From Prillingera fragicola (lineage: Eukaryota > Basidiomycota > Tremellomycetes > Trichosporonales > Trichosporonaceae), in assembly GCA_002335605.1 (NCBI GenBank), contig BEDY01000005.1, positions 1,302,001 to 1,366,000 on the forward strand: a stretch of 64,000 nucleotides of DNA. The letters run 5' to 3'. The position numbers and the translations under genes were made by a program. Below the pieces are notes generated by a model. It was not told the DNA's origin. It did no database searches and saw only the letters and a list, made by a program, of their open reading frames with translations. This document shows, one piece after another, positions 12,530-24,391 of the stretch (the stretch's first letter is position 1; each line of letters opens with the position of its first letter).

Positions 12530-13446
12530 GACGGTTGTAGACACACAAATGCACATTCACTATACCGTTCATGACAGATTGCCTTATCGCCAGTCGCCTG
12601 CTAATGACCCAGTGATCCAGTGATACGGTAATTGCGTGTACCGCTGCTGCAATAGCCTGGCCAGCCTGGGCAAGTCTCTGCACAGCGTGCGGAGCAACTA
12701 GCTGCTGCCCACGACCGAGCGAGTACCCTCTTGTACCCTGCACCCTGGCAGATGGCGTCCGTGGCGTTGAAACCCTATCCAGTCCGGAACCAGGTTATGT
12801 CCTATCGCCTCCCAAACACGCCTGCACCCCCGAACTTGCATGCACAGCCGAGCGGAGCCGACGCAGTTGTTTACACCAGACTGAAGCACTGGAGCATACG
12901 CCTGCCTGGCCTGCATGTACGGCATACCAGGTGCGGCTCAGGCTGCAAGCTGTAGGAACGACAACCCTTTTGCAGCGGGATGATTCCAACGACTTTGGCC
13001 TCAGTACTGATAGCTTCCCGTTCCCCTCCCGTCATACATCTATCGCGCCTCCACTTTGTGTGTCCACTTGCTACACCTCTACTCTCCTCAATTGACCTCA
13101 TCATTCCACTAACACCCAAGTAAAGGATGAGCTCTTGCTGGATACAAGGGTGCCCGAAGCTAGAAGAAGGCCGGAATTTGTGTTCAGGATGCTCTCAATT
13201 CATCCTTTAACTCTGCACTAAGTTGGTCTCCCTGAGAAGAGGCGCCTTTGACCCCATTGTTTATGCCTGCTCGCAGACTGGCAGCCGACACTGGCAGGAC
13301 AGTGATGCTTGCACAGCCAAGCATGCAAGGAGGATCTTCAGCGACAAGCGTGGCTTGTGAAATGGATCTGCGTGGGTTTTTCCTCCACAGCTCCTCTTGT
13401 CAGAAGACTTTCTCTCTCATCGCCACCACATCTCCCAACAACAACG
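12530..13446 (+). other. Intergenic region, no gene seen
   Basis: 917 bp between two plus-strand genes. Open frames here are short and lack family features or splice signals. The last roughly 60 bp before 13447 are pyrimidine-rich, typical of a fungal 5' leader. Confidence 0.6.
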
Positions 13447-14033
13447 ATGCTGAAGTCCCTCCTCCTCCTTCTCGCCTGCACCCTCACCGCTGTTCTGGCC
13501 GTCTCACCAGCTGGCATCGCCATCCTCCCGGAACGCGAGGTTCAGACCGTCATCCTCCCTCCTCTGAAATGGGTTACGGAGTTTGGCGATGCGATTCAGC
13601 CTGGCACCACAATGGACCTTTCGTGGACTGGCGGTAACGCAGCCCTTGGCTATGTGAGTTGTACTGGTACGGTTTCCGCAGATGAGCACTAACACATGTA
13701 TAGGAGGTCTACTACATCCCCCGCTGGAAGGGCCAGCTCAAGTACGATGTGAGTAGCAGCGGATGCTTTATGTCGCAGCACCACTGACCGGGCAGCTCGT
13801 GCCAATTGTGGCCAACACGAACGACATGAGCGTCAAGTGGAAGGTCCCCAAGATCGACACTTTCCCCAATGACACTACCATGTAAGTCGAGCTTGCACAG
13901 AGTAGAAACTGACTAGACAAGTATCGTGGGCGTGAAGGACGGATCTGAGGGGAGTGACGACGACCACCGCTCCTGGTGGGACCTTTCGCCTTCGCTGCCT
14001 TTTGCTACCATCCTGCCCCCGCATCGCGCTTGA
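13447..14033 (+). CDS. Small secreted protein
   Basis: Predicted extracellular or wall-associated protein of about 140 residues with no catalytic motif seen. It starts with a clear signal peptide (MLKSLLLLLACTLTAVLAV), with probable cleavage after the Ala-rich end. The mature part has a Trp/Tyr-rich beta-like pattern (TTMDLSWTGGNAALGYEVYY, then VPIVANTNDMSVKWKVP). The layout loosely recalls the N-terminal domain of Kre9/Knh1-like wall proteins, but it lacks the Ser/Thr-rich tail and GPI signal. Four exons: introns at 13654-13703, 13749-13795 and 13882-13921. The spliced frame ends PPHRA at the TGA at 14031. Confidence 0.72.
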
Positions 14034-14533
14034 GCTGGTCATAGCTGAGGCTGGGAGTGGTATTGGGCTGGAATTGTAGCATATGTATATAGAGCGCTTT
14101 CATGCACTGAGAGCTTGGATAGGATGTGGCTGCGGGGTCAGGGAGCGTTGGTCACAAGCAACTCAGCTGTGGACAGTGAACAGACTATGACTGGCAGAGA
14201 GGTATACCAGCATGACCCCGCATAATGATCACAATGCGAATGCATCATCGCATGCATTGTTGCTGTCGCTGTCACAACAACCGTGTTGGGTTCCAGCGTC
14301 CTAGAATGTCGAGGTGCCACTCCTGAACGCCACCAAAGCAACCAACTTTCGTCACTACTCGCACCTGCATCCAACATCTCCTCCACCTCATCCGCCCAAC
14401 CCACCCAACCTCCAAACGCAAGGCAGCAGCAATTCCGCTCAGCACATAGCGACGCGGCACCTGCTCCACACTCCTGCATTCGTCTCGAGCTCCTGCATCG
14501 GACCCCGCTGCCTGAGCTCCTGCAGCAGCAATC
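14034..14533 (+). other. Intergenic region with probable NDC1 promoter
   Basis: 500 bp. The proximal 200 bp before 14534 are C/T/A-rich (repeated caccc and ccaacc), as in many basidiomycete leaders. A tatgtatata element near 14084 is closer to the upstream 3' end. No gene seen. Confidence 0.5.
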
Positions 14534-16544
14534 ATGTCAACATCAAAAGCCGCGGTGCCGGTGGGTTCTTCCATCACTCTGACCACGGCTGACAGGCAGG
14601 CATTGGGACGGATAGAAGTGCATTATAGAGTGAGTCTGCAGTTTCCTAGCATGTGTGGGAGCTGATGAGCAGTCTTTCCTAAACACACGCTGGATTGGCC
14701 TCGTCGTCCGCTCGGCCGTGCTCACTTCGGTCTCGTTCTTCCTCGTCCCAGGACTCTTGCTCGGTATGTCTCCTCGCAAGTGCGTCGCTGACAACAGGCT
14801 GGGACTACTCGATTCTCTCAGCACTTGGCACGCTCTTTATTGCCGGCCCGTTTGTGCACCTCGCAGCTCTTGCGCTCGTGCTCCGTGTGCGCCGTAGCTT
14901 GATCATCTGTGAGCTCCCCATGTTGTTCCGCGCTGATCCGCAGCTCCCCCCAAGCTCGCTGGGGCACCGACGACCCGCGGCATTGTATCTGGCACCTTTA
15001 CGCCCGCGGTCCTTGCCCTCCTCGGCGCCAACTTTGTCTTTGGTCTCGTCTTCACTTGGGCCTATGCCGCAGCGCTTGCCGCCCGTAGCTCGTCTGTCCA
15101 GCTCGGCTGGTTCAACTCCACCCACCGGTACCCACACCACGCCAACGAGCGCCTGTGGTTCCTCGTGTTTGGAAATGCGTCGTTCTTTGTGCTTCTTGCC
15201 TTCCGCGATGTTGTCAACGCCCGTCTTGGCCCCGTTTGGCCGACCAACACTCGCGTGCGCTTCCCCGACTCTGTCGTGAATGCGCTCAAGGCCTGCTTCA
15301 CAGGCGTCCACGCCGACAGCACTTTTGGTCGTGACGCTTCGAACGCATTGTCATGGACTGTCGTCTACTCTGCCGCCTACTTTATGCTGCGCGGCTGGGT
15401 GTGGCGTACCCTCATCACGCACATTCCCATCACCCGGCCGTTTGTCATCAACTTTGTCAAGTCGTCGCGCAGCAACATGTCCTGGACGCTGTCGTGGTAC
15501 CTGTTGGTTCTTCAGCTCACTGCGCTGCTAGCGTACAAGCCTGCCCTCGCAGTGCTCAATGACTACCTCACGCAGCCCCTCAACTTTGGCGCCTTCACTC
15601 GCAAAAGCCCTCTGACTCCGGAGCGCTACCTGCTCGCGGCCATGACGAGCCCCAACCAGTTCTATGTGGACCACACCATCCTCGAGATGCAGCGTCTGGC
15701 GCACACCACTGCGCGCCGTCAGGCTGTCTTTGCTGACAACTCCAAGCCGGCACTCGTGTACGAGATCTGGCGCACGCTCCTCGTCCAGCTTGGCCAAGCC
15801 AACGCAACCGTCACGTCCCGCGGCGGTGCGATCAAGAAACCTGCGCCTCCTGCTCCCATAGGCCCATTGCATCCAGATGAGCACGCGCTCGCCCTGAAGA
15901 CGGGCAACGTCTTCCTCCCGCCCAAGCCAGCATCAGGCCTCAAGCGCCTTGTAGGCGACGCACTGAAGGGCACACCGCGCCCCACCCCCGCACCCGTCGT
16001 GGACGCAGTCCAAGCAGCAGTCCAGGTCGAGCACGACCTGCTCCGCGCCGCTGAAAAGCCCGTCCACGCCGCCGAGGAGTGGGCAACCAACACGCCCTTC
16101 CTCGGTCCCCTCCTTTCCAGCGCCAAGTTTGCCCGAGGCGGATTCTCAACCTGGGTGGGCGACGAGTGGGTGCGTCGCTGCGTGTTCGCCGCCGTGCCGG
16201 AACAGGACCGTCTCGCGCGCGTCGTCGACATTCTCGCAACTTTTGTTGTCGCGTCAGCGGACGAAGACTCGCTGGGCTACGTCCAGGCCGTCCTGCCGTC
16301 GACGCTCGAGGCGCTCGTCCGCGTGCGCCGCGCTGCGTCCAGTCTCGGTGCGGAGCTGCAGGCGACCACGCCCAAGACCCCCGGGGTTGACGGGTCGATC
16401 CGCTCCCACATTGGCGCCATCACGGGCGTCATCGACGCGGGCATCCTGCGCATCGCTGAGCGTTTCGGAAACACGCTCACGGCATTCCGCTTCCCCTCGG
16501 ACATTGCCCTCGAACTCACCGACATTTGTCGCGTCGCTCCCTAA
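14534..16544 (+). CDS. NDC1: Nuclear pore / spindle pole membrane protein Ndc1
   Basis: Integral nucleoporin that anchors nuclear pores (and spindle pole bodies) in the nuclear envelope. Start at MSTSKAAVPVGSS. The N-terminal half has several hydrophobic segments typical of Ndc1's six-TM core (LVVRSAVLTSVSFFLVPGLL, TFTPAVLALLGANFVFGLVF, LWFLVFGNASFFVLLAF, WYLLVLQLTALLAYKPALAV). The motif HANERLWFLVF fits the family. The C-terminal soluble half begins near RYLLAAMTSPNQFYVDHTIL and ends IALELTDICRVAP. Short introns interrupt only the 5' part: after VHYR, after GLLLG and after SLII. About 620 residues. It converges on KOG1, with 230 bp between stop codons. Confidence 0.85.
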
Positions 16545-16774
16545 CCGCCCTCCCCTTCCCGTTCAGTATCTGAGTTCTCTAGCATTATGAACATGAATTG
16601 CATGGCCGCCCAACGCGGCTCTACCTTTTTAGGGGAATATCTCTAGCGTTCTCAAAAAACTTCTCTACAACATTCAATGCTGTCCTCTGGATTACTTACG
16701 GCTCGTAGTCTACGGTCGCTTACTCTATCACTACCCGCTCACGCTGGTGCAGCCCTGCGCGAGATGCTCGCAGA

Positions 16775-19700
16775 CTAGTAGTAATTGACAATCCCATTCC
16801 CCTGCTCATGGCCATTCCCGTTGGCCTCAAAGTGCGGTCCACTAGGCGTGCGACACTTGAAGAGGCGCACGTTGCCCGACGAGTCGTATCCGCCAGCAGC
16901 GAGGATCATCTCGACCTGTGCTCCTGTCAGCGCGCTTTCGCCGTGCTGCTGTATGAGGACTTACGGGATGGAACACGAGCGAGGTCGCCGAGGGCATGAA
17001 TCCCGCCCTCGACGGCCCGCCATAGCTCGGTGCGAGCGTAATGTCGACAGCAGACAGGCGCTTGGGCTTTTCCGGGTTGGCAAAGCCCTGCACAACCAGA
17101 CGCTGACGCGTAGAGTGCGGTGTGGGTGCTGATGTCCTGCGGCTGTCAGTACCTACAGAATAAGGGGAACTCACGTAGCAAACACTGGCGCGCCGGAATG
17201 GACCGCCAAAGCCTGCAGGCCCTGTGGCTGCACGGTGTGCTCATAGAGCGGCGCGTCCGGGGCGCGCACATCCCAGATCCGCACGTCTCCGTTCATAGAC
17301 CCGGTGACAAGCTCTCGCTGTCCGCCGCGCTGCAGATGCACCGATTGGATCCAGGTGTGGTGTTTCCGCCATGTCCGCAACACGACGTTGCTCGCGTCAT
17401 CGAGGCGTTTGTCAAACAGGCGCACGACACCGTCACCAAACCCTGCGACAAAGACATTTCCGTCTGGCTCGTCGGAGGCAATGGCCGTGAGGTTGGCCCC
17501 GGCCTGTGTCGCAATGTCGCGCAGGTGGCGCTCGACAGTCGCGTCCCACAGCCTGACGACGCGCATGTCGCCGCCCACGAGCAGGTGGCCCTTGTGCTGC
17601 TCCCAGGCCGTCAGAACGCCGCTGTTGTGACCCACGGGGAAAATGTCGGACACGGCGCGGAAGGTGGACGCCAGGGCCGTCTCGCCCGGAACATCGTAGT
17701 CGCGCCAAATACGAATACTGCCCTCGGTCGACGCCGTTAGCATGAGCGACGACGCCGTCTCGTTGATGAAATGGACACTGCTGATGGACGAGCCGGGCAA
17801 GTTTTGGTTGGAAAACTTGTTGAGCTTGCCCCGAGCCCTCCAGTCCCAGATACAAATCTTGTCCTCGTCGTCTGTAACGGCCAGCACGGGGTCGTGGGCG
17901 TGGAAAGCCACCTGCAAGGGCCACGCGTCATTGTGCAACGTCCCTGCGTCCGCGTCCCAACGATGATGCGCGGCATAGTCCTCGTTCATCCGCGAGCGCT
18001 CGACTTGCGTCTCGTTCCGCAAGTGGCGCCACGCTTGCTGGTTGTACGTGACCGACCCAGGCTCCTCGTTATCCGGGGCCTTCATCTGGGGTTCGCGGAA
18101 GTATTCAACGGCCCAGTCAAAGAAGCCTGAACGGAGCGGCACGACGTCGTCCTTGACCTCGGCCGCGACCATGCCGAGTCCCAGGTCGGAGGCGCGCGCA
18201 AGGCCGTTGTTTGCGAGCTTTCCATCCGCATCCCCGCCAGCCTGCGTTCCGCGCAGACGACGGTGGCGCAACCTCTCCATGTCCTCTTCCACAAGCGCCT
18301 CAATAACGCGCACAGCCTCGACGGGGTCCTGGCGCTGGTTGACCTGATGCCTGACGCGTGCGCCGAGGACACCTCCGCCCGCGGCGCCGCGGTTGACGCC
18401 GTCAGGCAGGATTGGCTCGTGTCCCGCTTCCGGGTAGGGCGACTTGTAAAAGCTGATGCCCGTCTGCACAAACTCGACGTCCGTGTGCGTCACTGGTTCA
18501 GCGACCATGGGGGCAGGCTCGGGCGTTTCTGCTGGCACGAAACCGGCCATGGTTGCGAGAGACCGCAACGCGCCAGCGACAGACGAGTTGCGCTTCAGCG
18601 TGCCGTTGCTTGGGGACGAGTTGGTCGATGTCTCCGTCATGCTGCGCTGCAGCGGCGTTGGGGTCGCGGGCGTGCGCGGGGTCTCGGGCATCTTGTTCAT
18701 GAAGCGTGAGCCGGCACGCGGGGCCTTCAAGTGCTTGATGGCCGTGCCGATGACGCGGTTGAATGAGCTTCCGAGCAGGAGCGCCACAATGTAGTCGACG
18801 ACCGTGGCGGCCATACCAGACACTTCAGGGTGGGGGTCCACTGACAGATCCAACAATGTCTCGAACAGTGTCTTGAACGAGCTCAACAAGGTGAGATTCA
18901 CTTGATGCGCTTCAGGCGAGATAGCGTCAGACGACACCCACTGCTCGAGCGCCTCCTGCACGATATCCGGATCGTCGTCCGACCCGCCATCGGACGCAGC
19001 CAGTGCAGCCTCCTGCTCGTAATAGCACCAGGCGGCAGCAACAAACCAGCCGCGCCACTCGCGCACAATACACGAAATGACAACAACAAGCTCCTTGCGT
19101 ACCATCGGTGACGCGTCTTCCTTAACCGTCATCATGCACGCGTAAGCGAGGCCGGCCTCCACCTCGAGCTGTTGGTGCTCCGAGATACCGAGCTGGGCGC
19201 CCATGCCGTTTCCGCCGCGTGGCTCGGTCGCGTCGATCGGCGCGCTGGACGCACCCAGGAAAGTTCCAAAGGCATACAGCGCAGCAGCTCGTACCTCCAC
19301 CGAGGTATTCCGCAGGGTCGACATCATTATCTCTTGCCTGCCATGCAGCATGCACATGGCTTTACCCTCATCGTTGTCTGCCCACATCTGCGCGATACAC
19401 AGGAGACACCAGGTACGGAGCAGCCAGTCGTCCTCCTGCAGGCGTGCCAGGCAGTGGTCAAACACTTGGTAGGAGAGGCAGGCGGTCTGGCCTGCCCGGA
19501 AATTGCGACACAGCATGGCGAGGATGAAGGCGCACATTGCGCGGTGCTCGTTGGCGTTGGGGATGACGAGCGGCTGGCCAGACACGGGGTATGGGGCGAG
19601 GATCTGCGCGAAATAGTTGTAGCCGTTCTCCTTGAGCAGGTCCATCTGACATGACTTGTCAACGGCAAGAATACGCGCCCAGATAAAGATGAGGACAGGC

Positions 19701-21455
19701 TTGAGCTCCGCTGCTGGGGACTGCAGCAGCTTTTGGACGTAGGGGAAGATGCCGATCGACAGCGCCATGTTGACTGCCCATGGTCCGAGGTCAACAAACT
19801 GAGACAACAGTATGAGGGCTCGCAAGCGGTGCGCCTGCGAGAGCAGCACTTGCAAGACAATGGGAAGCTGCTCCGGCTCCTTGCGTGGTGTAGACGAAGA
19901 GAGCTTGTTGCTCGTGCTTCCCCCGCCGTGCTGTAGCCAAACCTCGAACGCCTGGAGGTGCTGCGCAAAGAACATTGACGGCCGGTAGGTGCTGAGTGGC
20001 GGGGCTATCGACTGACCCGCCTCGCGTGCGGCTTCCAGGTCGAGCAGCTCTGGCAACTGCGCGAGGCATCCGTCAACAGCCAAGTCCCACGAGTCCCACA
20101 ACGGGTGGTTGTGCGTCATGGGCAGCTCTGGGTGCGACATGGGCGTGCAGTGGTACGTCGTCATGATACGCTGCGCCAACAAGAAGTTGCGGAACAGCGC
20201 CGCGACGAGCAGGTCCTGTCGAAACAGACGCATGAAAGTGTCGCGCGGGAAGGACAACCAGGCAATCGTGTCGGTGACAGCAGTAAAGATCCACTGCAGC
20301 TCTCCCAGCGGCGTGCGACGGTCCTTCAAGTCTCCGGGAATCTTCATCACCATGTCAATGGTAAGGCGCGCGCGTGGCTCGTCATTGCTGCTGTGGAGGT
20401 TGCGCTTGAGTGGGTCTTGCTGCACAAAGTAGCGGAGCGCGGTTTCAATGGGTGATGTCAAGCAGCAGGTGAACAAGTCGGCGGGGAGGTCGGGGGACAT
20501 GGGCAGCACTTGGTTGGCAGAACATGGTGCTAGGTGGATCGATTCCGAGAACAATGATCCAGGCAGGTCGTTCACCTCCCCCCCAGCATGCTGCTGCCGC
20601 AGCTCCTCGTCCCGTCTCCTCGCGCTTTGCTTAAAGTTGTTGATGATGCTGCCTGCACCTGAGCACTCCCAGACGTAGATGCAGGGGCTGCCCAGCCACT
20701 CTTGCAAGTCGACGAGGCTGACGGGAATGTACTGGGTGTAGCCTGTCGTCAGCATTGTCATCACGGGCGATACGCACTCTTGTTGAAGACCCAGATCTCG
20801 CCCCCGTTGGTCGGCTTGGGCACGCCGTGACCGTTGTAGTAGAACAGTGTCCGCTCGTCGCGCGAGTTCTTGCGCAAGTTGACACATACTTTCTTGGTCT
20901 CCTCTATAGAAGGGTCGAGGCACTACGAGTTAGCGTTGAGCATCGAATAGAAAGAATTTACCAGCTTGTACCTGACTTTTGGATTGAGCGTCTCGTATTG
21001 TTGTTGGAGATCTGGAAATTGTCAGTTGTTGCTCACGCGTTGCGCTTACTTCTTCCGATGGCCTCGATGGCCTTGTTTGACGGCAAGGTCGCTGGATCCA
21101 CCCAGCACTCGAGCTTTGCACAGGGGTTTGTCTTGACAATATCGGGTGGGTCGACACCAATGTTCAAACACAGAAACAAGCCCGCGTTGACCGTCTTGAG
21201 TCGCGAGCGGAGACGCCATGGCAAGGCAGTCTCCTCGTCTGCCTTGCTCTTGCCCTTGCGGCCCAGGTGCCGCTTGGCCGTCCAGAATTGGAACGCTGCG
21301 ACGTTCTCCACGCCGTCTTCGTCTTCCCCGCCATCGTGTCCTCCTCCTTCCATTTCTATTTCTTGCTCATATTCTGGATACGCTGGGTAGGCAGACAGTT
21401 GCTGAGAGGTGGAGGCTTCGTCCCTAATGTACGGCAGGGAGGGAGGAGCGGCCAT
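16775..21455 (-). CDS. KOG1: TORC1 subunit Kog1/Raptor (Mip1)
   Basis: Scaffold that recruits substrates to TORC1 for nutrient signalling. The raptor N-terminal caspase-like domain is clear: [19 protein letters not shown], then [19 protein letters not shown] and [19 protein letters not shown]. It keeps the His motif and the ECS motif. HEAT repeats occupy the middle ([20 protein letters not shown] and similar). Seven WD40-like repeats close the protein ([55 protein letters not shown]). Start at [13 protein letters not shown]. Three short introns fall within the first 700 nt of coding sequence and one or two near the 3' end; the last exon ends GNGIVNYY. About 1,480 residues. Confidence 0.95.
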
Positions 21456-21888
21456 TGCGCCGGTCGGTGGTTATAGTTGTGGTGGGTGGGTGGATGGATG
21501 GTCGCGGGGGAAGGGAGGTAGAGTAGCTTGTGGGCAGACTCTAGGAGTAGAATGTTGTGACCATCTACCGGCGGTGGCAGTAGGAGGAGGAAAAGGAGAG
21601 AGGGGTAAGATGTTGAACGAGGAAGTAGTGGATGACCGATAGGAGCAGCTGCCCCCTGTGGTCCTGGTCGAGTGGCCGCCCACTAGGCAGCAGGGAAGAC
21701 AGGTGGACGGACGGAATCAAATTGTCCTCACCCAGGGCAGGGAAGGGCCATTTCGTCACTGCAGCCAGGCACACACACTTGACCTCATTCAGCATCCAGC
21801 ATCAGTGTTCATGCTGAAGAATCCAAGCCTGCTCACTCACACACTCTCCCTTTCGTCTTCATCTCCTTCACCACCAGAACATATACCC
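21456..21888. promoter_or_regulatory. Divergent KOG1-BPL1 promoter region
   Basis: 433 bp between the two start codons, shared by KOG1 (leftward) and BPL1 (rightward). It holds gtggg/tggat runs near 21480-21500 and a pyrimidine-rich leader just before BPL1. No conserved factor site was identified. Confidence 0.6.
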
Positions 21889-24199
21889 ATGCCAGGACCA
21901 GGACCATCAGCACATCAGGTCCTGGTCTACTCGGGACCAGGCGTATCCCCCTTGGCTCTATCTCACTCGGTCCTGACACTCTCCTTGCTACTGGCGCCAA
22001 ACTACACCGTCCAGCCAATCGATCAGCATGGCCTCAACAACGAGCCATGGGAACCTGCCACTGCCTTGCTAGTCATTCCGGGAGGGAGGGACATGCCGTT
22101 TGTCCAAGAGTTGTCGCAAAAGACAAAGGTCACGAATAGGATCCAAGAGTATGTTGCCATGGGTGGGCGGTATTTCGGGATCTGTGCCGGAGCATACTTT
22201 GGCTGCAAGGAGGTGCGGTTTGACATTGGTGGTGGAAAGGAGGTGTCCGGGGAGCGCGAATTGGTAGGTCTACTTGGCAGTGCAACGCTGACAGCCAGGC
22301 ATTCTTCCCTGGCGCATGTGCCGGGCCAGTGTATCGCGGCTTCGACTATGGGTCGGAGAGAGGGGCGCAGGCAGTGGACATTATTCTCGAGTGGAACAAG
22401 CGCCACCTGCAGTATCTCTACTACAACGGTGGAGGACACTTTGTGTTGCCCTCGCCGTTGCCAAAGGAGGTCCAGGTCGTTGCGCGCTACGCCAAGCCAT
22501 CTACACCGGGAGAGGATGTCGCTGCTGTGCTCGTGGACAAGGGAAAGGGCAAGGCGTTGCTAGCCAGCGTACACCTCGAGTATCCGCTAGGGCAGAAACC
22601 AGCACTCGACGCTATTGCGGGACGGGAATCGGTGCAACCTGGTGAGGTCGAAGCAGCGGAAAAGGCACGCATAGTGTGGGCGGGCGAGCTGCTTGTCGAG
22701 CTGGGCTTGACGCTTCCCTCCCAGACGCAAGTCGAGGGCGTGCCCAAGATTCCAGGATCAAGAGACCCCGACGTGATATTGAATCCGACTCACCCTTCAC
22801 CCATCTTTGTCTTGTCCCATCCTTCTCTCCCGCAGCTTGCCGCCTCAGCTCTGGCTTCCCCGACAGTACAGTCGAAAATCAAGCCCGACGGCCGGTGGGG
22901 ATTGATACGCGACGGCAACGACGAGCTCGCCGTCGGCTCCACTGACATTGTCGGCGACGTGCCGAGCCACATGGCACAATGGCGCGCAACGAAACCTGAC
23001 TTCCCGCCGCGTATGAGTGGCTTGTCACTTGACGATGACTCTGGCACCGCGACGCCGCAGCCGCCCGACTTTCACTCGTTGAAGAAGGAAGTGCTCGTGC
23101 CCGGAAGCAGGAGCTATGACCCCTCATGGACGCCATTGTTCAATTTCAACACTTATTGGACAGAGCTCGATGCGGCGCGAGCTAGGGATGGGCGCAAGTC
23201 TGGCGTCCTGCGGAAGGACGAGCATGGCAACCCAGTCATCACCTGCGGCGACTCGCTGCTGTACGCTGAGACAGTTACGAGCACCCAAACCATGTTAGAC
23301 CGCAACCCAATTCTCCTCGCTGGCCTGCCGACGCCAACGACCTTTCTTGCGACATATCAGCTGAATGGTCGCGGTCGTGGATCGAATAAATGGCTGTCAC
23401 CAGCTGGATGTCTCCAGTTTTCAATCCTGGTCACGCTGCCAAAGAGCATGAGCAACAAGATGCTGTTGATCCAATACCTCATGGCGCTGGCCGTCTGCGA
23501 GGCAGTGGATGCGGACGGGCGCTTGGGCGTGCGAATCAAGTGGCCAAACGACATCTACGCCGAAGTCGAAGGGGTTGGAGGCACAAAGGTCGGGTCGGGC
23601 CAGAAAGGGCGCGTCAAGCTTGGCGGTATTTTGGTCAACACAAACTATATCAACGGCGAGTACAGGATCATTATCGGATGTGGAATCAATGTCCTCAACG
23701 CGCTGCCTACTTCTTCATTGTCCCAGCTCCACGCGCTTCTTACGACACGGGAGACGGTCACGTCGTCCAAGCGGCCGTTGCCTGTTGCGCCGACAATGGA
23801 GAATACGTTTGCGCGGATCATGCACGCCTTTGCGACTAAATGGGAAGGTTTCGTCGAGAGTGGCGGGTTCGAGGATTTCATGGCCGAGTATCACGCGCGG
23901 TGGTTGCACTCGTGAGTTTTGTTTTCCTGCGTAATATTAACAAAGGCAGAAACCAAGAGGTCACATTGACCACGACGACGCCGCCCTCAAAACTCCGCAT
24001 CGTGGGCATCACCCCAGACCAAGGTCTGTTGCGTTGTATCCCTACTGAAAGCGCCAGTTATCAGCGTGGACAAGACTCGTTCGAGGATCGCGTCTCTAGC
24101 ATTCCCAGCTCGGGGCATAGGCCTGTAGAGTACGTCGACTTGCAGCCGGACGGAAATAGTTTTGATCTCATGAGTGGGATGATTCGGCGCAAGGCCTAG
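21889..24199 (+). CDS. BPL1: Biotin-protein ligase (holocarboxylase synthetase)
   Basis: Attaches biotin to acetyl-CoA carboxylase, pyruvate carboxylase and similar enzymes. Start at MPGPGPSAHQVLVYSGPG. The N-terminal fungal BPL_N glutamine-amidotransferase-like domain has GGRYFGICAGAYFG as nucleophile elbow. The C-terminal catalytic domain has the biotinyl-AMP loop GRGRGSNKW, the segment IKWPNDIYAE and GGILVNTNYINGEYRIIIGC. A small C-terminal domain ends GMIRRKA. Introns: 22264-22298 (35 nt) and 23912-23949 (38 nt); splicing the second joins RWLHS to NQEVTL. About 745 residues. The family assignment is secure. Confidence 0.95.
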
Positions 24200-24337
24200 G
24201 GGCACGCTAGAGCTTTGATGTATAATGTGCAGATGTTCAGACGCAGAAGTGGAGGAGTCGGCGAAATGATCGAATCGGCAACTTCGGCCAACTCCGTGCC
24301 CGACCATGCGGTCGATCAGTGCTCTCCACCTTTGGTC

Positions 24338-24344
24338 TATATAT
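24338..24344 (+). promoter_or_regulatory. TATA-like element upstream of carboxypeptidase S gene
   Basis: TATATAT, 48 bp upstream of the ATG at 24392, in a short 192-bp gap after BPL1. It is placed to direct a very short leader. The assignment is from sequence only. Confidence 0.45.
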
Positions 24345-24391
24345 GGCTGTATACCCATAGCTCTGGCGTCTTTCGCTACCCATCCATCGCA

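Noticed and set aside
13309..13446. Upstream extension of the small secreted protein
   Set aside because: The internal ATG at 13447 begins a textbook signal peptide; upstream sequence looks like leader.
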